Shown: positions 1 through 7,733 of the stretch, one piece after another
Numbering within the stretch: the first letter of the stretch is position 1
Layout of the letters: the number at the start of each line of letters is the position of its first letter
Assembly: GCA_021735575.1 (NCBI GenBank)
Contig: JAIPGU010000001.1
Location: 1-50,247, forward strand
Source: Candidatus Altimarinota bacterium
Lineage (GTDB): Bacteria; Patescibacteriota; Gracilibacteria; UBA4473
DNA: 50,247 bases
Reading direction: 5' to 3'
Made by a program: the position numbers and the translations under genes
Notes under the pieces: model-generated
What the model saw: only the letters and a program-made list of their open reading frames with translations
What the model was told of the DNA's origin: nothing
The model's database searches: none

Positions 1-2
1 CC

Positions 3-107
3 CCTTACAGTCCTGATCTTAATCCTATTGAGAAAAAATGGGCTCAAGCCAAGGCAATCAGACGTGAATTTCGTTGTAATCCTTTTGAACTTTTTTCTTA
101 TGTTTAA
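3..107 (+). CDS. IS630-family transposase, C-terminal fragment (runs off the window)
   Basis: The first 34 codons read in frame 3 as the end of a DDE transposase: YSPDLNPIEKKW followed by about 20 residues and a TAA stop. The segment SPDLNPIE is the classic third-acidic-residue block of IS630/Tc1-mariner transposases, with the glutamate supplying the last catalytic acid. Only the end is visible, so the completeness of the element cannot be judged. I could not recognise the right terminal inverted repeat in the bases that follow. The next gene starts only a few bases later, so the element may lie against or inside that gene's original 5' region. Confidence 0.8.
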   Translation, partial: PYSPDLNPIEKKWAQAKAIRREFRCNPFELFSYV

Positions 108-111
108 TTTT

Positions 112-597
112 ATGACTTTTTATATTGAACTAGCTATAGCATTTTTGCTTGAAGAGAATGTTGATTCCGAAACAGCTGAGGAAAGTGTGCAAGATGTTCT
201 TTTGATGACACGTCTCAAAAATTCTGATGATGAATATGAACTTGATTTGAAAGCCTATTTATGGGAAGTAGAAAAATCTCTTTTTGCGACGTTTGCCAAA
301 GGTATCGGCGATATTGGAGACAATGCCCAGGCAGAGCTTCTCCCTAAACAATTTGGAAAGTTCACGGAAGGATATGTAGCATTCTTTTGGAAACACTGGA
401 GCGCTCTGCAAAAACTTCCCACGGTTCAAAAAACAATGGAAGTCATCGGGAAAGCAAACCCTACTCTCTGTGAAGTATTCAAAACCGAAGTACGAAATCG
501 AACAAAAACAGTTACCTCTTCACAAACTCCTTCGCCAGTTCATCCACCTTCCCCGCTCCCACAAAAGCCAGCACGTCTCCCGTCTGAAGTTGCGTAA
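112..597 (+). CDS. hypothetical acidic protein, possibly 5'-disrupted by IS630
   Basis: This open frame of 161 codons begins at the first in-frame ATG after the transposase stop; the frame is open further upstream only through the transposase in another frame. The protein has a hydrophobic start (FYIELAIAFLLEE), an acidic helical middle and a proline-rich tail. I do not recognise a family. The last 86 bases run antisense over the 3' end of murC, and exactly that stretch codes for the low-complexity Pro-rich tail. This suggests that the ancestral stop was lost or moved. The nearby transposase raises the possibility that the true N-terminus was removed. Alternatively, it is an intact small gene of unknown role. 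Confidence 0.5.
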   Translation: MTFYIELAIAFLLEENVDSETAEESVQDVLLMTRLKNSDDEYELDLKAYLWEVEKSLFATFAKGIGDIGDNAQAELLPKQFGKFTEGYVAFFWKHWSALQKLPTVQKTMEVIGKANPTLCEVFKTEVRNRTKTVTSSQTPSPVHPPSPLPQKPARLPSEVA

Positions 598-1771
598 ACA
601 CTTTGTTTATATCTCCAGCACTTTCAATTCTTATCGCATCAGGAATAGAATTAATCAATTTTGAGGTCGGCATTTTTTTCTTATCTTCTTCCGTGTCTCG
701 TGCGGGATAAATCGGATAAATACCAACAAAATCAGGAAGTTGAAGCACCTCCGCAAATCCATCAAAAAACTGAATTGTTCGTGCGTGCTGATGGGGTTCG
801 AAGATCACGCCCAGTTTTTGCTTGGGATATTGTTCGCGAAGAGCGGTAAAAAGTGCTCTGAGTTCTGTAGGATGATGTGCATAGTCGTCATATACGTGTA
901 TTCCATTTTTTTCTCCCAGATATTCTTGTCTGCGTCCGGGTGCTTGAAAATGCTGAAGTCCCGTCTGGAATTCTTTTTTGTCGACCTGCAATAATTCTGC
1001 CACTGCCAAAGCAAGGCGGGCATTTCGACGATTATGTTCTCCGATAATCCTAGACTCGAATGTCGAATAATTGGGATTTGGGTCTGCGAGAGCAATCCTT
1101 TCCCCAGCAAAGTGTTTCAAAATATGCCGAGATTTTTCATTATCGTGATAGACCACGGTTTTGGCTTTTGTACAAAAGTCAGAAAATGCTTTCCAGTAGG
1201 AATCTTCTGTTGGAAATGCATCTGGGTGGTCGTAATCTAAGTCCACCAAGACCACAATTTCTGGTGCAAGAAACCGAAAGTTTTGGCGATATTCACACGC
1301 CTCCACCAAGAGCCAATCATTGGTTCCTGCATGAAAATTCGTATTTTTAAACTGAGGAATTGTCGTGCCGACAATGACCGTCGGATCAAAATCGGTATTG
1401 AACAATCCAGCAGAGAGAAGCGCCACAGTGCTGGTTTTTCCGTGTGTTCCACACACCGCAATGGTTCTATATTTCCTCGAAACTTCTCCCAAATACTCAA
1501 AATATGATTTTTGTGGAATGTTTTTTTCTGTAGCAAATTGGCGTTCGGGATTACTTTTAGGCACCGCTTCCGAGTAAACAAGCAGGTCGGTATCCATCGG
1601 CACGCTTTTTTCGCTTTGCAACATGAAAATTTTCACGCCCATGGCCCGAAGCTCGGGCAAAATAACCGTTTCCTGCATCTCCGACCCAGTCACCCGGTCA
1701 CCTCGAGAAAGGCACAATTGTGCCAAAGCAGAAATGCCGATCCCCCCGATGCCAGCGAAATGGATGTTCAT
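512..1771 (-). CDS. murC: UDP-N-acetylmuramate--L-alanine ligase MurC
   Basis: This cytoplasmic ligase adds L-alanine to UDP-MurNAc with ATP hydrolysis, the first peptide step of peptidoglycan synthesis. The 419-residue protein has the Rossmann-type N-terminal motif GIGGIGIS (residues 7-14), the Mur ATPase loop GTHGKTS (108-114), the acidic block VEACEYR in the central domain, HNRRNA, and the C-terminal YDDYAHHPTE and FEPHQHART motifs typical of MurC rather than MurD, E or F. The length is slightly below the usual 450-490. Its 3' end is overlapped antisense by the preceding gene. Other mur genes are not in this window, but the adjacent VanW and Ctp genes on the same strand also concern the envelope. 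Confidence 0.96.
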   Translation of the reverse strand: MNIHFAGIGGIGISALAQLCLSRGDRVTGSEMQETVILPELRAMGVKIFMLQSEKSVPMDTDLLVYSEAVPKSNPERQFATEKNIPQKSYFEYLGEVSRKYRTIAVCGTHGKTSTVALLSAGLFNTDFDPTVIVGTTIPQFKNTNFHAGTNDWLLVEACEYRQNFRFLAPEIVVLVDLDYDHPDAFPTEDSYWKAFSDFCTKAKTVVYHDNEKSRHILKHFAGERIALADPNPNYSTFESRIIGEHNRRNARLALAVAELLQVDKKEFQTGLQHFQAPGRRQEYLGEKNGIHVYDDYAHHPTELRALFTALREQYPKQKLGVIFEPHQHARTIQFFDGFAEVLQLPDFVGIYPIYPARDTEEDKKKMPTSKLINSIPDAIRIESAGDINKVFTQLQTGDVLAFVGAGKVDELAKEFVKR

Positions 1772-1921
1772 ATCCGTGGGAAATGTAAAATGTTAAAGGT
1801 AAAAGGTAAAAAGAATTTTTAATTTCCAATTTTTAATTTTGAAATTCATCATTCGAAATTGTTTTGATATTAGTGCTTGAAATTTCTTTTAAAATTTAAC
1901 ATTTAACCTTTAAAATTATTT

Positions 1922-1940
1922 TGTATACCCCCAGTATACA
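1922..1940 (-). repeat. 19-bp sense-oriented hairpin motif, copy 1 (after the vanW stop)
   Basis: Read on the minus strand the motif is TGTATACTGGGGGTATACA: 7-bp arms TGTATAC/GTATACA around a 5-base asymmetric loop. It starts 5 nt after the TGA stop of the VanW gene and is followed by an A/T-rich run. It is one of five perfect-arm copies in the window. Confidence 0.85.
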
Positions 1941-1945
1941 CTCTG

Positions 1946-3211
1946 TCACTCGTTATCTTGTCCCATGTCCCTTGTCCCTTGATCCCCCATTGACACTTTT
2001 GTTCCGATTTGTTGACGAGCCGGCCAGGGTTGGTATTCAGAAACAAATGTTTCAATATCTGATTGGTTTCCGTATTCCACTCGCCTAATCCATTCAGAAC
2101 GAAATCCGTCATGTGCGGAGGAAAGTTCTACGATTTCTCCTTTCGGGAGATCCTCTGTTCGGTATACGATAGCGTCGGGAGCAGGGGTGTAATCAGAAAT
2201 AAATGGACCTTCAGTTACCACTTCTCGTCCATCATCCGTCCCGTAAAATACGAAAAATAAATTATCTCCTTCGGTAAATGTTTGGATGAGAATGTCTCCC
2301 AGCGTGTTATTACGAAATCTGAAGTCGAGCGCACCAAGATAAATTGCCGCGTCAAGTCCGTATGGTTTGTAGTAGGGGACGGCATACGAGTGATTCCGCC
2401 GTTGTGTGATAGGAAATCCTCCTGAAAATGCCGCTCTGAACGCTGTTGTTGATACTTGGCATACGCCCCCCCCCAATTCTTTTTCTGTTTTATTGCCTTT
2501 GATAACTAGCTCTCGTACAAAACCATCTTCTTCTTCCACTGATTCCAAAATGTGGTTAAAAGAAAAAACTTTCCCCTTTGGAACAAGAATTCCATTGAAT
2601 TTATTGGCTCCGGCAATAATGTTCTGCTTTCTCGCTTCCGAAGATCCTGCAAAATTTGACTCCCCAACAGCGATGATTTCCTGTATTCCTCGTTCTTTGA
2701 GTGTCGGGTGAACCACAACGTCAGAAAAAATTTTTTTCGCCGGAACGCGAACGAATTTTTTCTCGTACAGGAGAGCATTGTTAATGAGTTGTACCAATTT
2801 TTCCTGCTCTATTTCGAAACCGTCATGAGGAGTGCCTTCAAAAATGATATTTCCCTCTTCGGCAACTTGTATTTCTACAGAACGTTTATCCTTGTGATCT
2901 CGAAGAATGGAAGCGGATTCAAAAAATTTTTGCAGTTCTACAGGAGATATTTCTGTGTGAAATTGAGTTTCAATATCAATAAACTCCGTTCTGTCAGGAA
3001 GAACGTTCCCAAAATCAACCGGAAGAGAAATTCCGTTCACATTCCAAGAGTGAGAAGGAACATTTTGTAATAACTCCGGTTGTGCCGAAAAATTAAGTGT
3101 AATAGTTCGATCCGGAAAAATGAGGGCAAGCTCCTTAGAGATATTCCCCGCATGCATCAAAGTCGGAAAAAAAATCCCCACAATACCCACGAGAATCATT
3201 CTTTTCATCAT
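1946..3211 (-). CDS. VanW family exported protein
   Basis: The 421-residue protein starts with a signal peptide (MMKRMILVGIVGIFFPTLMHA). It then has a region resembling the peptidoglycan-binding-4 domain that usually precedes VanW (about 85-200), then the VanW core: GKVFSFNHIL, the signature ELGGGVCQVSTT and HSYAVPYYKPYGLDAAIY. VanW domains were named from vancomycin-resistance clusters. Their biochemical role is unsettled, but exported versions are common in Gram-positives and CPR and are presumed to act on peptidoglycan. There are two adjacent ATG codons at the start. It lies downstream of the Ctp protease on the same strand with a gap of about 75 nt, so the two may be cotranscribed. Confidence 0.92.
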   Translation of the reverse strand: MMKRMILVGIVGIFFPTLMHAGNISKELALIFPDRTITLNFSAQPELLQNVPSHSWNVNGISLPVDFGNVLPDRTEFIDIETQFHTEISPVELQKFFESASILRDHKDKRSVEIQVAEEGNIIFEGTPHDGFEIEQEKLVQLINNALLYEKKFVRVPAKKIFSDVVVHPTLKERGIQEIIAVGESNFAGSSEARKQNIIAGANKFNGILVPKGKVFSFNHILESVEEEDGFVRELVIKGNKTEKELGGGVCQVSTTAFRAAFSGGFPITQRRNHSYAVPYYKPYGLDAAIYLGALDFRFRNNTLGDILIQTFTEGDNLFFVFYGTDDGREVVTEGPFISDYTPAPDAIVYRTEDLPKGEIVELSSAHDGFRSEWIRRVEYGNQSDIETFVSEYQPWPARQQIGTKVSMGDQGTRDMGQDNE

Positions 3212-3287
3212 TTTTAATGTAGAGAAAATGAGAGAAACCGCAAGGGATAATGCGATAAAACGAAAGACACATGACAGGAATCAAAAA

Positions 3288-4628
3288 TTATTCCTCTTCC
3301 TGTATTTCCTCCGAAGAAGACTCTTCCAATTCTTCCGGCGATCCAGCTCCGCGCTCCATAAGAATAGATTTCATCTCATCGGTTCCAACGATGTCAAGAG
3401 CTCTTGTGAGTACCGGATCACGTCCTTCCTCTCGGTCTGCAGGCGTCATTGTAATAATCTCATCCGGAGTGATTCCCTTTTCATTGATAGATCGTCCGGA
3501 AGGGGTAAGCCACTCGGCAATGGTTACTTTAAGACTTGATCCATCCGAAAGCGGAATTACATTCTGTACCGACCCTTTTCCGAAGCTTGTTTCCCCTAAT
3601 ACAAGTCCTCGCGCATGGTCCTGAATAGCTCCGGCAAAAATCTCCGAAGCGGAAGCAGATCCTTCGTTAATGAGAACTACTACTGGAGTATTGATAAACG
3701 CTCCATTGCGCCCGCTCATAATATCTCCCGACTCTCCAAATTTTCGTCCTTTTGTGCGGACAATTACTTGTTGATCCAAAAACTCAGAGGCAACTCTTAC
3801 ACAAGCATCAAGTAATCCGCCACCGTTATTGCGGAGATCGAGGATAATACCACGAGGATTTTGCAAAAGAATTTGTGATACTGCTTCTTGGAATTCTGCC
3901 ACCAAGTCTGTTCCGAACTGAGAGACTCTCATAATGGCTACATCGTCTTGCATCTCCCATTCCAAACTTTTAACGACTATGTTGTCACGTACAATAGTGA
4001 TATCAATGGGATTTTTTTCTCCTTCTCTCAACACAGATAAAACTACTTTTTCTCCCTTCGGGCCACGGATAAGTGTTACCGCTTTTTCGATAGATATACC
4101 CTGCGTTGTTTGAGCATCAATTTTAAAAATCCTATCACCCGCTCGCACTCCAGCAAGTTCAGCCGGCGATCCTTTGAGAGGAGTGACAATGAGCAATTGC
4201 TCATCCCTAATGCCAATTTCAGCACCGATCCCTTCAAATTCACCAGAAATAGATTCTTCAAATTTCCTCGTTTCTTCCGGTGTCATGAAGACTGTGTAAG
4301 GATCTTCCAAAGAACTTATAAGTCCTTTTATAGCTCCATAAATCTGTTGAGGAACTTTCAGCTTGTCTTGATGGAGGAAGCTCTCATCCATTGCATTCCA
4401 CGTTTCCCAAAAGAGTGATAAATCAACATCGCGAGGTTTAATATTTCGTTTGGTGATTTTAATTTGCGGTTCAGTGATAGTCTCACTTGCCGAAGGAGAT
4501 TCCACTTTTACTGTCACCGATGGACCTTGTTCGGAGTTTTTTTGACTCAAACTCCATCCGAGCAAAAACCCTAAAATCGGGAGAACAAGAAAGAGAACAA
4601 GCCGTATATTTCTCTGATAATGAGGCAT
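3288..4628 (-). CDS. S41 C-terminal processing peptidase (CtpA/Prc-like)
   Basis: Membrane-anchored serine protease of family S41, which trims the C-termini of exported or wall-remodelling proteins. An N-terminal signal anchor (residues 8-26, RLVLFLVLPILGFLLGW) is followed by a PDZ domain (about 125-210) and the protease core with ILDLRNNGGG. The catalytic dyad is visible: Ser326 in GSASASEI and Lys351 in FGKGSVQ, with the usual 25-residue separation. The C-terminus is a very acidic tail (EELEESSSEEIQEEE). The length of 446 is normal. The upstream spacer contains a degenerate short repeat and no clear Shine-Dalgarno site. Confidence 0.95.
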   Translation of the reverse strand: MPHYQRNIRLVLFLVLPILGFLLGWSLSQKNSEQGPSVTVKVESPSASETITEPQIKITKRNIKPRDVDLSLFWETWNAMDESFLHQDKLKVPQQIYGAIKGLISSLEDPYTVFMTPEETRKFEESISGEFEGIGAEIGIRDEQLLIVTPLKGSPAELAGVRAGDRIFKIDAQTTQGISIEKAVTLIRGPKGEKVVLSVLREGEKNPIDITIVRDNIVVKSLEWEMQDDVAIMRVSQFGTDLVAEFQEAVSQILLQNPRGIILDLRNNGGGLLDACVRVASEFLDQQVIVRTKGRKFGESGDIMSGRNGAFINTPVVVLINEGSASASEIFAGAIQDHARGLVLGETSFGKGSVQNVIPLSDGSSLKVTIAEWLTPSGRSINEKGITPDEIITMTPADREEGRDPVLTRALDIVGTDEMKSILMERGAGSPEELEESSSEEIQEEE

Positions 4629-4675
4629 GATTAATGAGTAATGAGTAGCGAGTAATGAATAATAAATCCATTCTC
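4629..4675. repeat. degenerate 9-mer tandem spacer (AATGAGTA-like)
   Basis: The spacer immediately before the Ctp gene start consists of repeated variants of TAATGAGTA. Similar degenerate short tandems adjoin cysS, tsaD, purB, holB, pheT and others in this window. Confidence 0.6.
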
Positions 4676-4897
4676 AACATTTCTTCCTTTCATTCTGGCG
4701 GAGCGTACAAACTTTTCTAAATTTTGCAATTGACAACCGTTTTTTTTCGCATGCTCATAGGTTGAAAATTATATATAACGGAAAGAAACAGGGGCAAGAG
4801 GTTATCAAATACAAATATCAGGTTTTTAAGATACAGAGAATTTCTTTCTCTTCTTTTTTTGTCAGCAAAAAAAGAAGCAAAAAAACTGCGTTGCGGT

Positions 4898-5029
4898 TGT
4901 CATCTTGCGAAACGACAAATCCACTCATTCGCTAAAATACCCCAACTCGTCCTTCACTTCGTTCAGGACTCAGACACTGGGTATTTCTTTACGCTCATTT
5001 CGTGGTGTCGTTTTAGCTCTCGATGACAA
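4898..5029. repeat. composite palindromic intergenic element (about 130 bp)
   Basis: The ends form an imperfect inverted repeat (TTGTCATC…GCGAAACGAC against GTCGTTTTAGC…GATGACAA). An inner pair (AATACCCCAACTCG…/…CACTGGGTATT) and a central palindrome around GTCCTTCACTTCGTTCAGGAC complete it. It fills the spacer between uvrC and the Ctp gene and contains no gene. The remainder of 4676-5053 is A/T-rich without anything recognisable. Confidence 0.65.
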
Positions 5030-5053
5030 GTGCAACGGAATGGAATAAAGAAT

Positions 5054-6931
5054 TTATATACTTTTTCGAAGATTTTTGAGTTGCGTGGGAGATAGAATTT
5101 TTCGTAAATCTTTATCAGATGCTTCTGTGACACCGCCGACTGATCCAAAATGTTGGATGAGTTTTTTGCGGGTAGCGTTTCCGATTCCCGGAATAGAATC
5201 GAGAATGGAAGTCGTGGCAGTCTTCTTTCGCACTGATCGGTTAAAGGTAATAGCGAATCGATGCGCCTCATCTCGAATACGTTGAAGAAGTTTGAGTGCG
5301 GGAGAGTCGAGTGAAATTTCGAGATGATCTTTTTTCCCAGGACGAAAAATCAGTTCTTCCCTTTTTGCAAGGGCGATAATTTGTTTGGAGGGCTTGAATG
5401 ATGGAGGGAATTTCTTTCCTTTTCTACATTCTCCTACCGCCTTCATAACTGAGGAAAGCTGTCCTTTCCCACCATCAATAACTATGAGATCCGGTATATT
5501 TTCCACTAAGTTTTGTTGTTTCTTTTTTTTCTTTTCCCCCTCCTCCAACTTTTCTTTTTTTAAAGGAGAAGAAGCAAGTCGGGCAAACCGGCGGGATAAA
5601 ACTTCTTTCAACGCCGCGAAATCATCAATTTTCCCGTCCTCCAATGTTCTCACGTGGAATCGCCTGTACTGGGATGTTTTTGGTTCCCCATCGAGAAATA
5701 CCACTTGACTGGCAACGGTAGCCGTGCCACTGAAATGTGAAATATCGAAACATTCGATACGTCTGGGAGGGGCGGAAAGTTTTAAAATCTGAGATAATTC
5801 CGGCAATGCTTTGGCAAAGTTTTCGGCATGAGAAAGCGCTTCTATTTTTTTGCGTTCAGCGAAATGTGCCGCATTTTTCCGTGCCATATCAAGGATGTTT
5901 TTTTTGTCTCCTCGTTGAGGAACTTGTAGGGACACGCCATGGCGTGTCCCTACGGATAATAAAATTTCTATTTTTTGTTTTTCTTCGATTTCTGATGGGA
6001 TATAAATTTCTTCCGGTTTTTCCACGACGTGTTCGTAAAACTGAAGCAAAAATCCTTCTATAATTTCCGCGTCATTAGAAAATTCTGGTGCGGCAAATTC
6101 TAATTCGTTCTGATCGAGCAATTTCCCGTTTCGAAAAGCAATGCGTATACAATACGCCGATGATCCTTCGCGAACGAAATCAATAAAATCCCGATCTTTG
6201 GTGTCGGAGAATTGGACAATTTGCTTTTGTGTGGAAGTTTCAATGGACGCAATCGTATCTCGCGTGCGGGCGGCGGCTTCGAAGTTTTTATCAGTGGCAA
6301 AGCGCATCATTCGTTCCTTCAGCACGCGTAGCACATCTTCCGTGCGTCCTCGGAGAAATTGTTTCATGAGATCTACTTGGCGGTTGTATTCGGCTTGACC
6401 TGATTCCAAGCCCCCTGTAACCACGAGCGGATAGTAATCGAGAGAAGATTTTACCATGCGCACGCGGAAAAATTTTTGGCAGAACCGGACGGTTGCCCGA
6501 AATTCTTTGACCGATGTTTTGGGACCGATATAGACCGAACCGTCTCGTACAATGCGTCGTGTGATTTCCATTTTGGGAAAATCTTCGTGCGTGATGCGGA
6601 GGTAGACAAAATTTTTATCGTCTTTTAGACGAACATTGAATCGGGGGTGGAGGTCTTTGACGAGATTGTTTTCCAAGATTAGGGCTTCTGTTTCCGACTG
6701 TGTGACACGTGTTTCAATGCGAGCAATTTTGGAGGTCATAATCTCCGTGCGGGTGACACCCTCATGAACCTCTTTTTTGGAAGATTGAAAATAACTTGAG
6801 ACTCGTTTTCTGATATTTTTTGCTTTTCCGACATAGAGCAAATGATCGTTTTGATCCCAAAACAGATAGCATCCGGAGGAGGAAGGAATACTTTTTGGTT
6901 GAAACGAAAATGCTTTTTTTTCTTTCTTCAC
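5054..6931 (-). CDS. uvrC: excinuclease ABC subunit C (UvrC)
   Basis: UvrC makes both incisions in nucleotide excision repair after UvrB is loaded at damage. The 625-residue protein has the GIY-YIG nuclease domain (about 15-95; SGCYLFWDQNDHLLYVGKAKNIRKR), the UvrB-binding UVR helix pair (about 200-235), the RNase H-like endonuclease domain containing IECFDISHFSG and LIVIDGGKGQ, and C-terminal helix-hairpin-helix repeats (SIPGIGNATRKKLIQHFGS). The start codon is GTG, preceded 8 nt upstream by TATACA, so the transcript may be leaderless. A 28-bp palindrome lies in frame at residues 327-336 (VGTRHGVSLQ). A Lys/Glu-rich low-complexity insert precedes NLVENIPDLIVIDGG. uvrB is also in this window but distant. 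Confidence 0.97.
   Translation of the reverse strand: MKKEKKAFSFQPKSIPSSSGCYLFWDQNDHLLYVGKAKNIRKRVSSYFQSSKKEVHEGVTRTEIMTSKIARIETRVTQSETEALILENNLVKDLHPRFNVRLKDDKNFVYLRITHEDFPKMEITRRIVRDGSVYIGPKTSVKEFRATVRFCQKFFRVRMVKSSLDYYPLVVTGGLESGQAEYNRQVDLMKQFLRGRTEDVLRVLKERMMRFATDKNFEAAARTRDTIASIETSTQKQIVQFSDTKDRDFIDFVREGSSAYCIRIAFRNGKLLDQNELEFAAPEFSNDAEIIEGFLLQFYEHVVEKPEEIYIPSEIEEKQKIEILLSVGTRHGVSLQVPQRGDKKNILDMARKNAAHFAERKKIEALSHAENFAKALPELSQILKLSAPPRRIECFDISHFSGTATVASQVVFLDGEPKTSQYRRFHVRTLEDGKIDDFAALKEVLSRRFARLASSPLKKEKLEEGEKKKKKQQNLVENIPDLIVIDGGKGQLSSVMKAVGECRKGKKFPPSFKPSKQIIALAKREELIFRPGKKDHLEISLDSPALKLLQRIRDEAHRFAITFNRSVRKKTATTSILDSIPGIGNATRKKLIQHFGSVGGVTEASDKDLRKILSPTQLKNLRKSI
5926..5953. repeat. 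28-bp REP-like palindrome inside uvrC
   Basis: A perfect 28-bp palindrome starts GTAGGGACACGCC and ends with its complement CTAC; the centre is CCATGG. It is read through in frame by uvrC as VGTRHGVSL. The same sequence with two changes lies at the folE-folK junction. Confidence 0.92.
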
Positions 6932-6939
6932 GCAAAAAT

Positions 6940-6966
6940 TGTATACACATACTCTGTACCGAACAA
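6940..6966 (-). promoter_or_regulatory. possible uvrC promoter
   Basis: On the minus strand TTGTTC, a 15-nt spacer and TATACA lie 8 nt before the GTG start. The spacer is short and the -35 overlaps the neighbouring palindrome, so support is moderate. Confidence 0.35.
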
Positions 6967-6985
6967 GGGGGTTAACCCCCTTGTT
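6962..6985. repeat. 24-bp palindrome (AACAAGGGGG type)
   Basis: A perfect palindrome with arms AACAAGGGGGTT and its complement lies between the divergent uvrC and DUF5665 genes. A near-identical one (AACAAGGGGTTT arms) occurs at 14560-14583 upstream of tsaD. Confidence 0.85.
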
Positions 6986-7071
6986 AAAAAAGTAGGGGCA
7001 GGATACGAACTCTAGTTTTTTTTAGTATGTACGGTATACTTTTTTTTGAAAAAAATTTAAACTCAGTCCTG

Positions 7072-7386
7072 ATGAATTTATTCAAAAGATCGGGAAAAGA
7101 AAAGCACGAAGACGACAAAAGTTTGGCGGATGGGTTCCGGAGGGCTGTTTTTGGAAACGAGATGGCAGACTTTGTACGTTATTTGCGTTCACCTTGGCGC
7201 ATTATGTGGTCTAATTTTTTGGGTGGGATGTTTCGGGGGTTGGGATTTGTCATTGGCGTTACCGTTGTATTGGCCCTCTTGATTTGGTTCCTTACGAAGC
7301 TGGTTGATTTTCCGTTGATTGGAAGTTATTTCCAACAGTTATTGGATTTGATTAAGCAATATACTCCTCAAAACGGTATTCGATGA
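7072..7386 (+). CDS. DUF5665-like small membrane protein
   Basis: This 104-residue protein has a charged N-terminus (NLFKRSGKEKHEDDKS), then SPWRIMWSNFLGGMFRGLGFVIG and one strong membrane segment (about residues 65-86). That arrangement matches the DUF5665 family found widely in CPR and Firmicutes, whose function is unknown. The frame is open to an ATG at 7027; I prefer 7072 because conservation begins after it, but no Shine-Dalgarno site decides. Its stop overlaps the start of the YggT gene by 4 bp (ATGA), so the two are translationally coupled. Confidence 0.75.
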   Translation: MNLFKRSGKEKHEDDKSLADGFRRAVFGNEMADFVRYLRSPWRIMWSNFLGGMFRGLGFVIGVTVVLALLIWFLTKLVDFPLIGSYFQQLLDLIKQYTPQNGIR

Positions 7387-7643
7387 TGGTTCAGTTCCTC
7401 GTTTCTTTCGTAAGCATTCTTTTCAATTTATTATTTTGGGCTGTTTTTATTTCCGTCATGCTGTCCTGGTTTTCTCGCGGAAGAACGCAACTGGGGGTAT
7501 GGTTGGAACAAATTGTACGTCCGGTTTTGGCGCCATTTCGATGGGCGCGCATTGGAATGCTGGATTTTTCACCGATTGTGGCATTGCTCGTACTTGATTT
7601 TTTGAGAGGGATTGTATTGCAACTCTTGATGCGGTTGCTGTAA
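7383..7643 (+). CDS. YggT family membrane protein
   Basis: The 86-residue integral membrane protein has two hydrophobic segments and the family pattern FISVMLSWFSRG followed by VRPVLAPFR and DFSPIVALLVLDFLR. YggT proteins are small two-helix proteins, often in division or SepF neighbourhoods, with a suspected role in membrane-associated division or ion stress; the exact function is unknown. It overlaps the preceding DUF5665 gene by 4 bp. The downstream spacer before cysS carries a degenerate GATTACA-like tandem. Confidence 0.9.
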   Translation: MMVQFLVSFVSILFNLLFWAVFISVMLSWFSRGRTQLGVWLEQIVRPVLAPFRWARIGMLDFSPIVALLVLDFLRGIVLQLLMRLL

Positions 7644-7644
7644 A

Positions 7645-7683
7645 AACAGATTACGAGATTACAGGACTACAAGATTACCAGAA
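7645..7683. repeat. degenerate GATTAC-like tandem spacer upstream of cysS
   Basis: Variants of a unit near GATTACgaG / GATTACAg / ACTACAA / GATTACC follow one another between the YggT gene and cysS. It is the same type of degenerate short tandem as at 14600-14640 and 12050-12085, where related ATCT/TTAT units occur on the other strand. Confidence 0.5.
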
Positions 7684-7733
7684 AGCAATTTTAAATATTG
7701 ATTTTTCCTGTCGAATTTGGCATGTTAGCGCGG

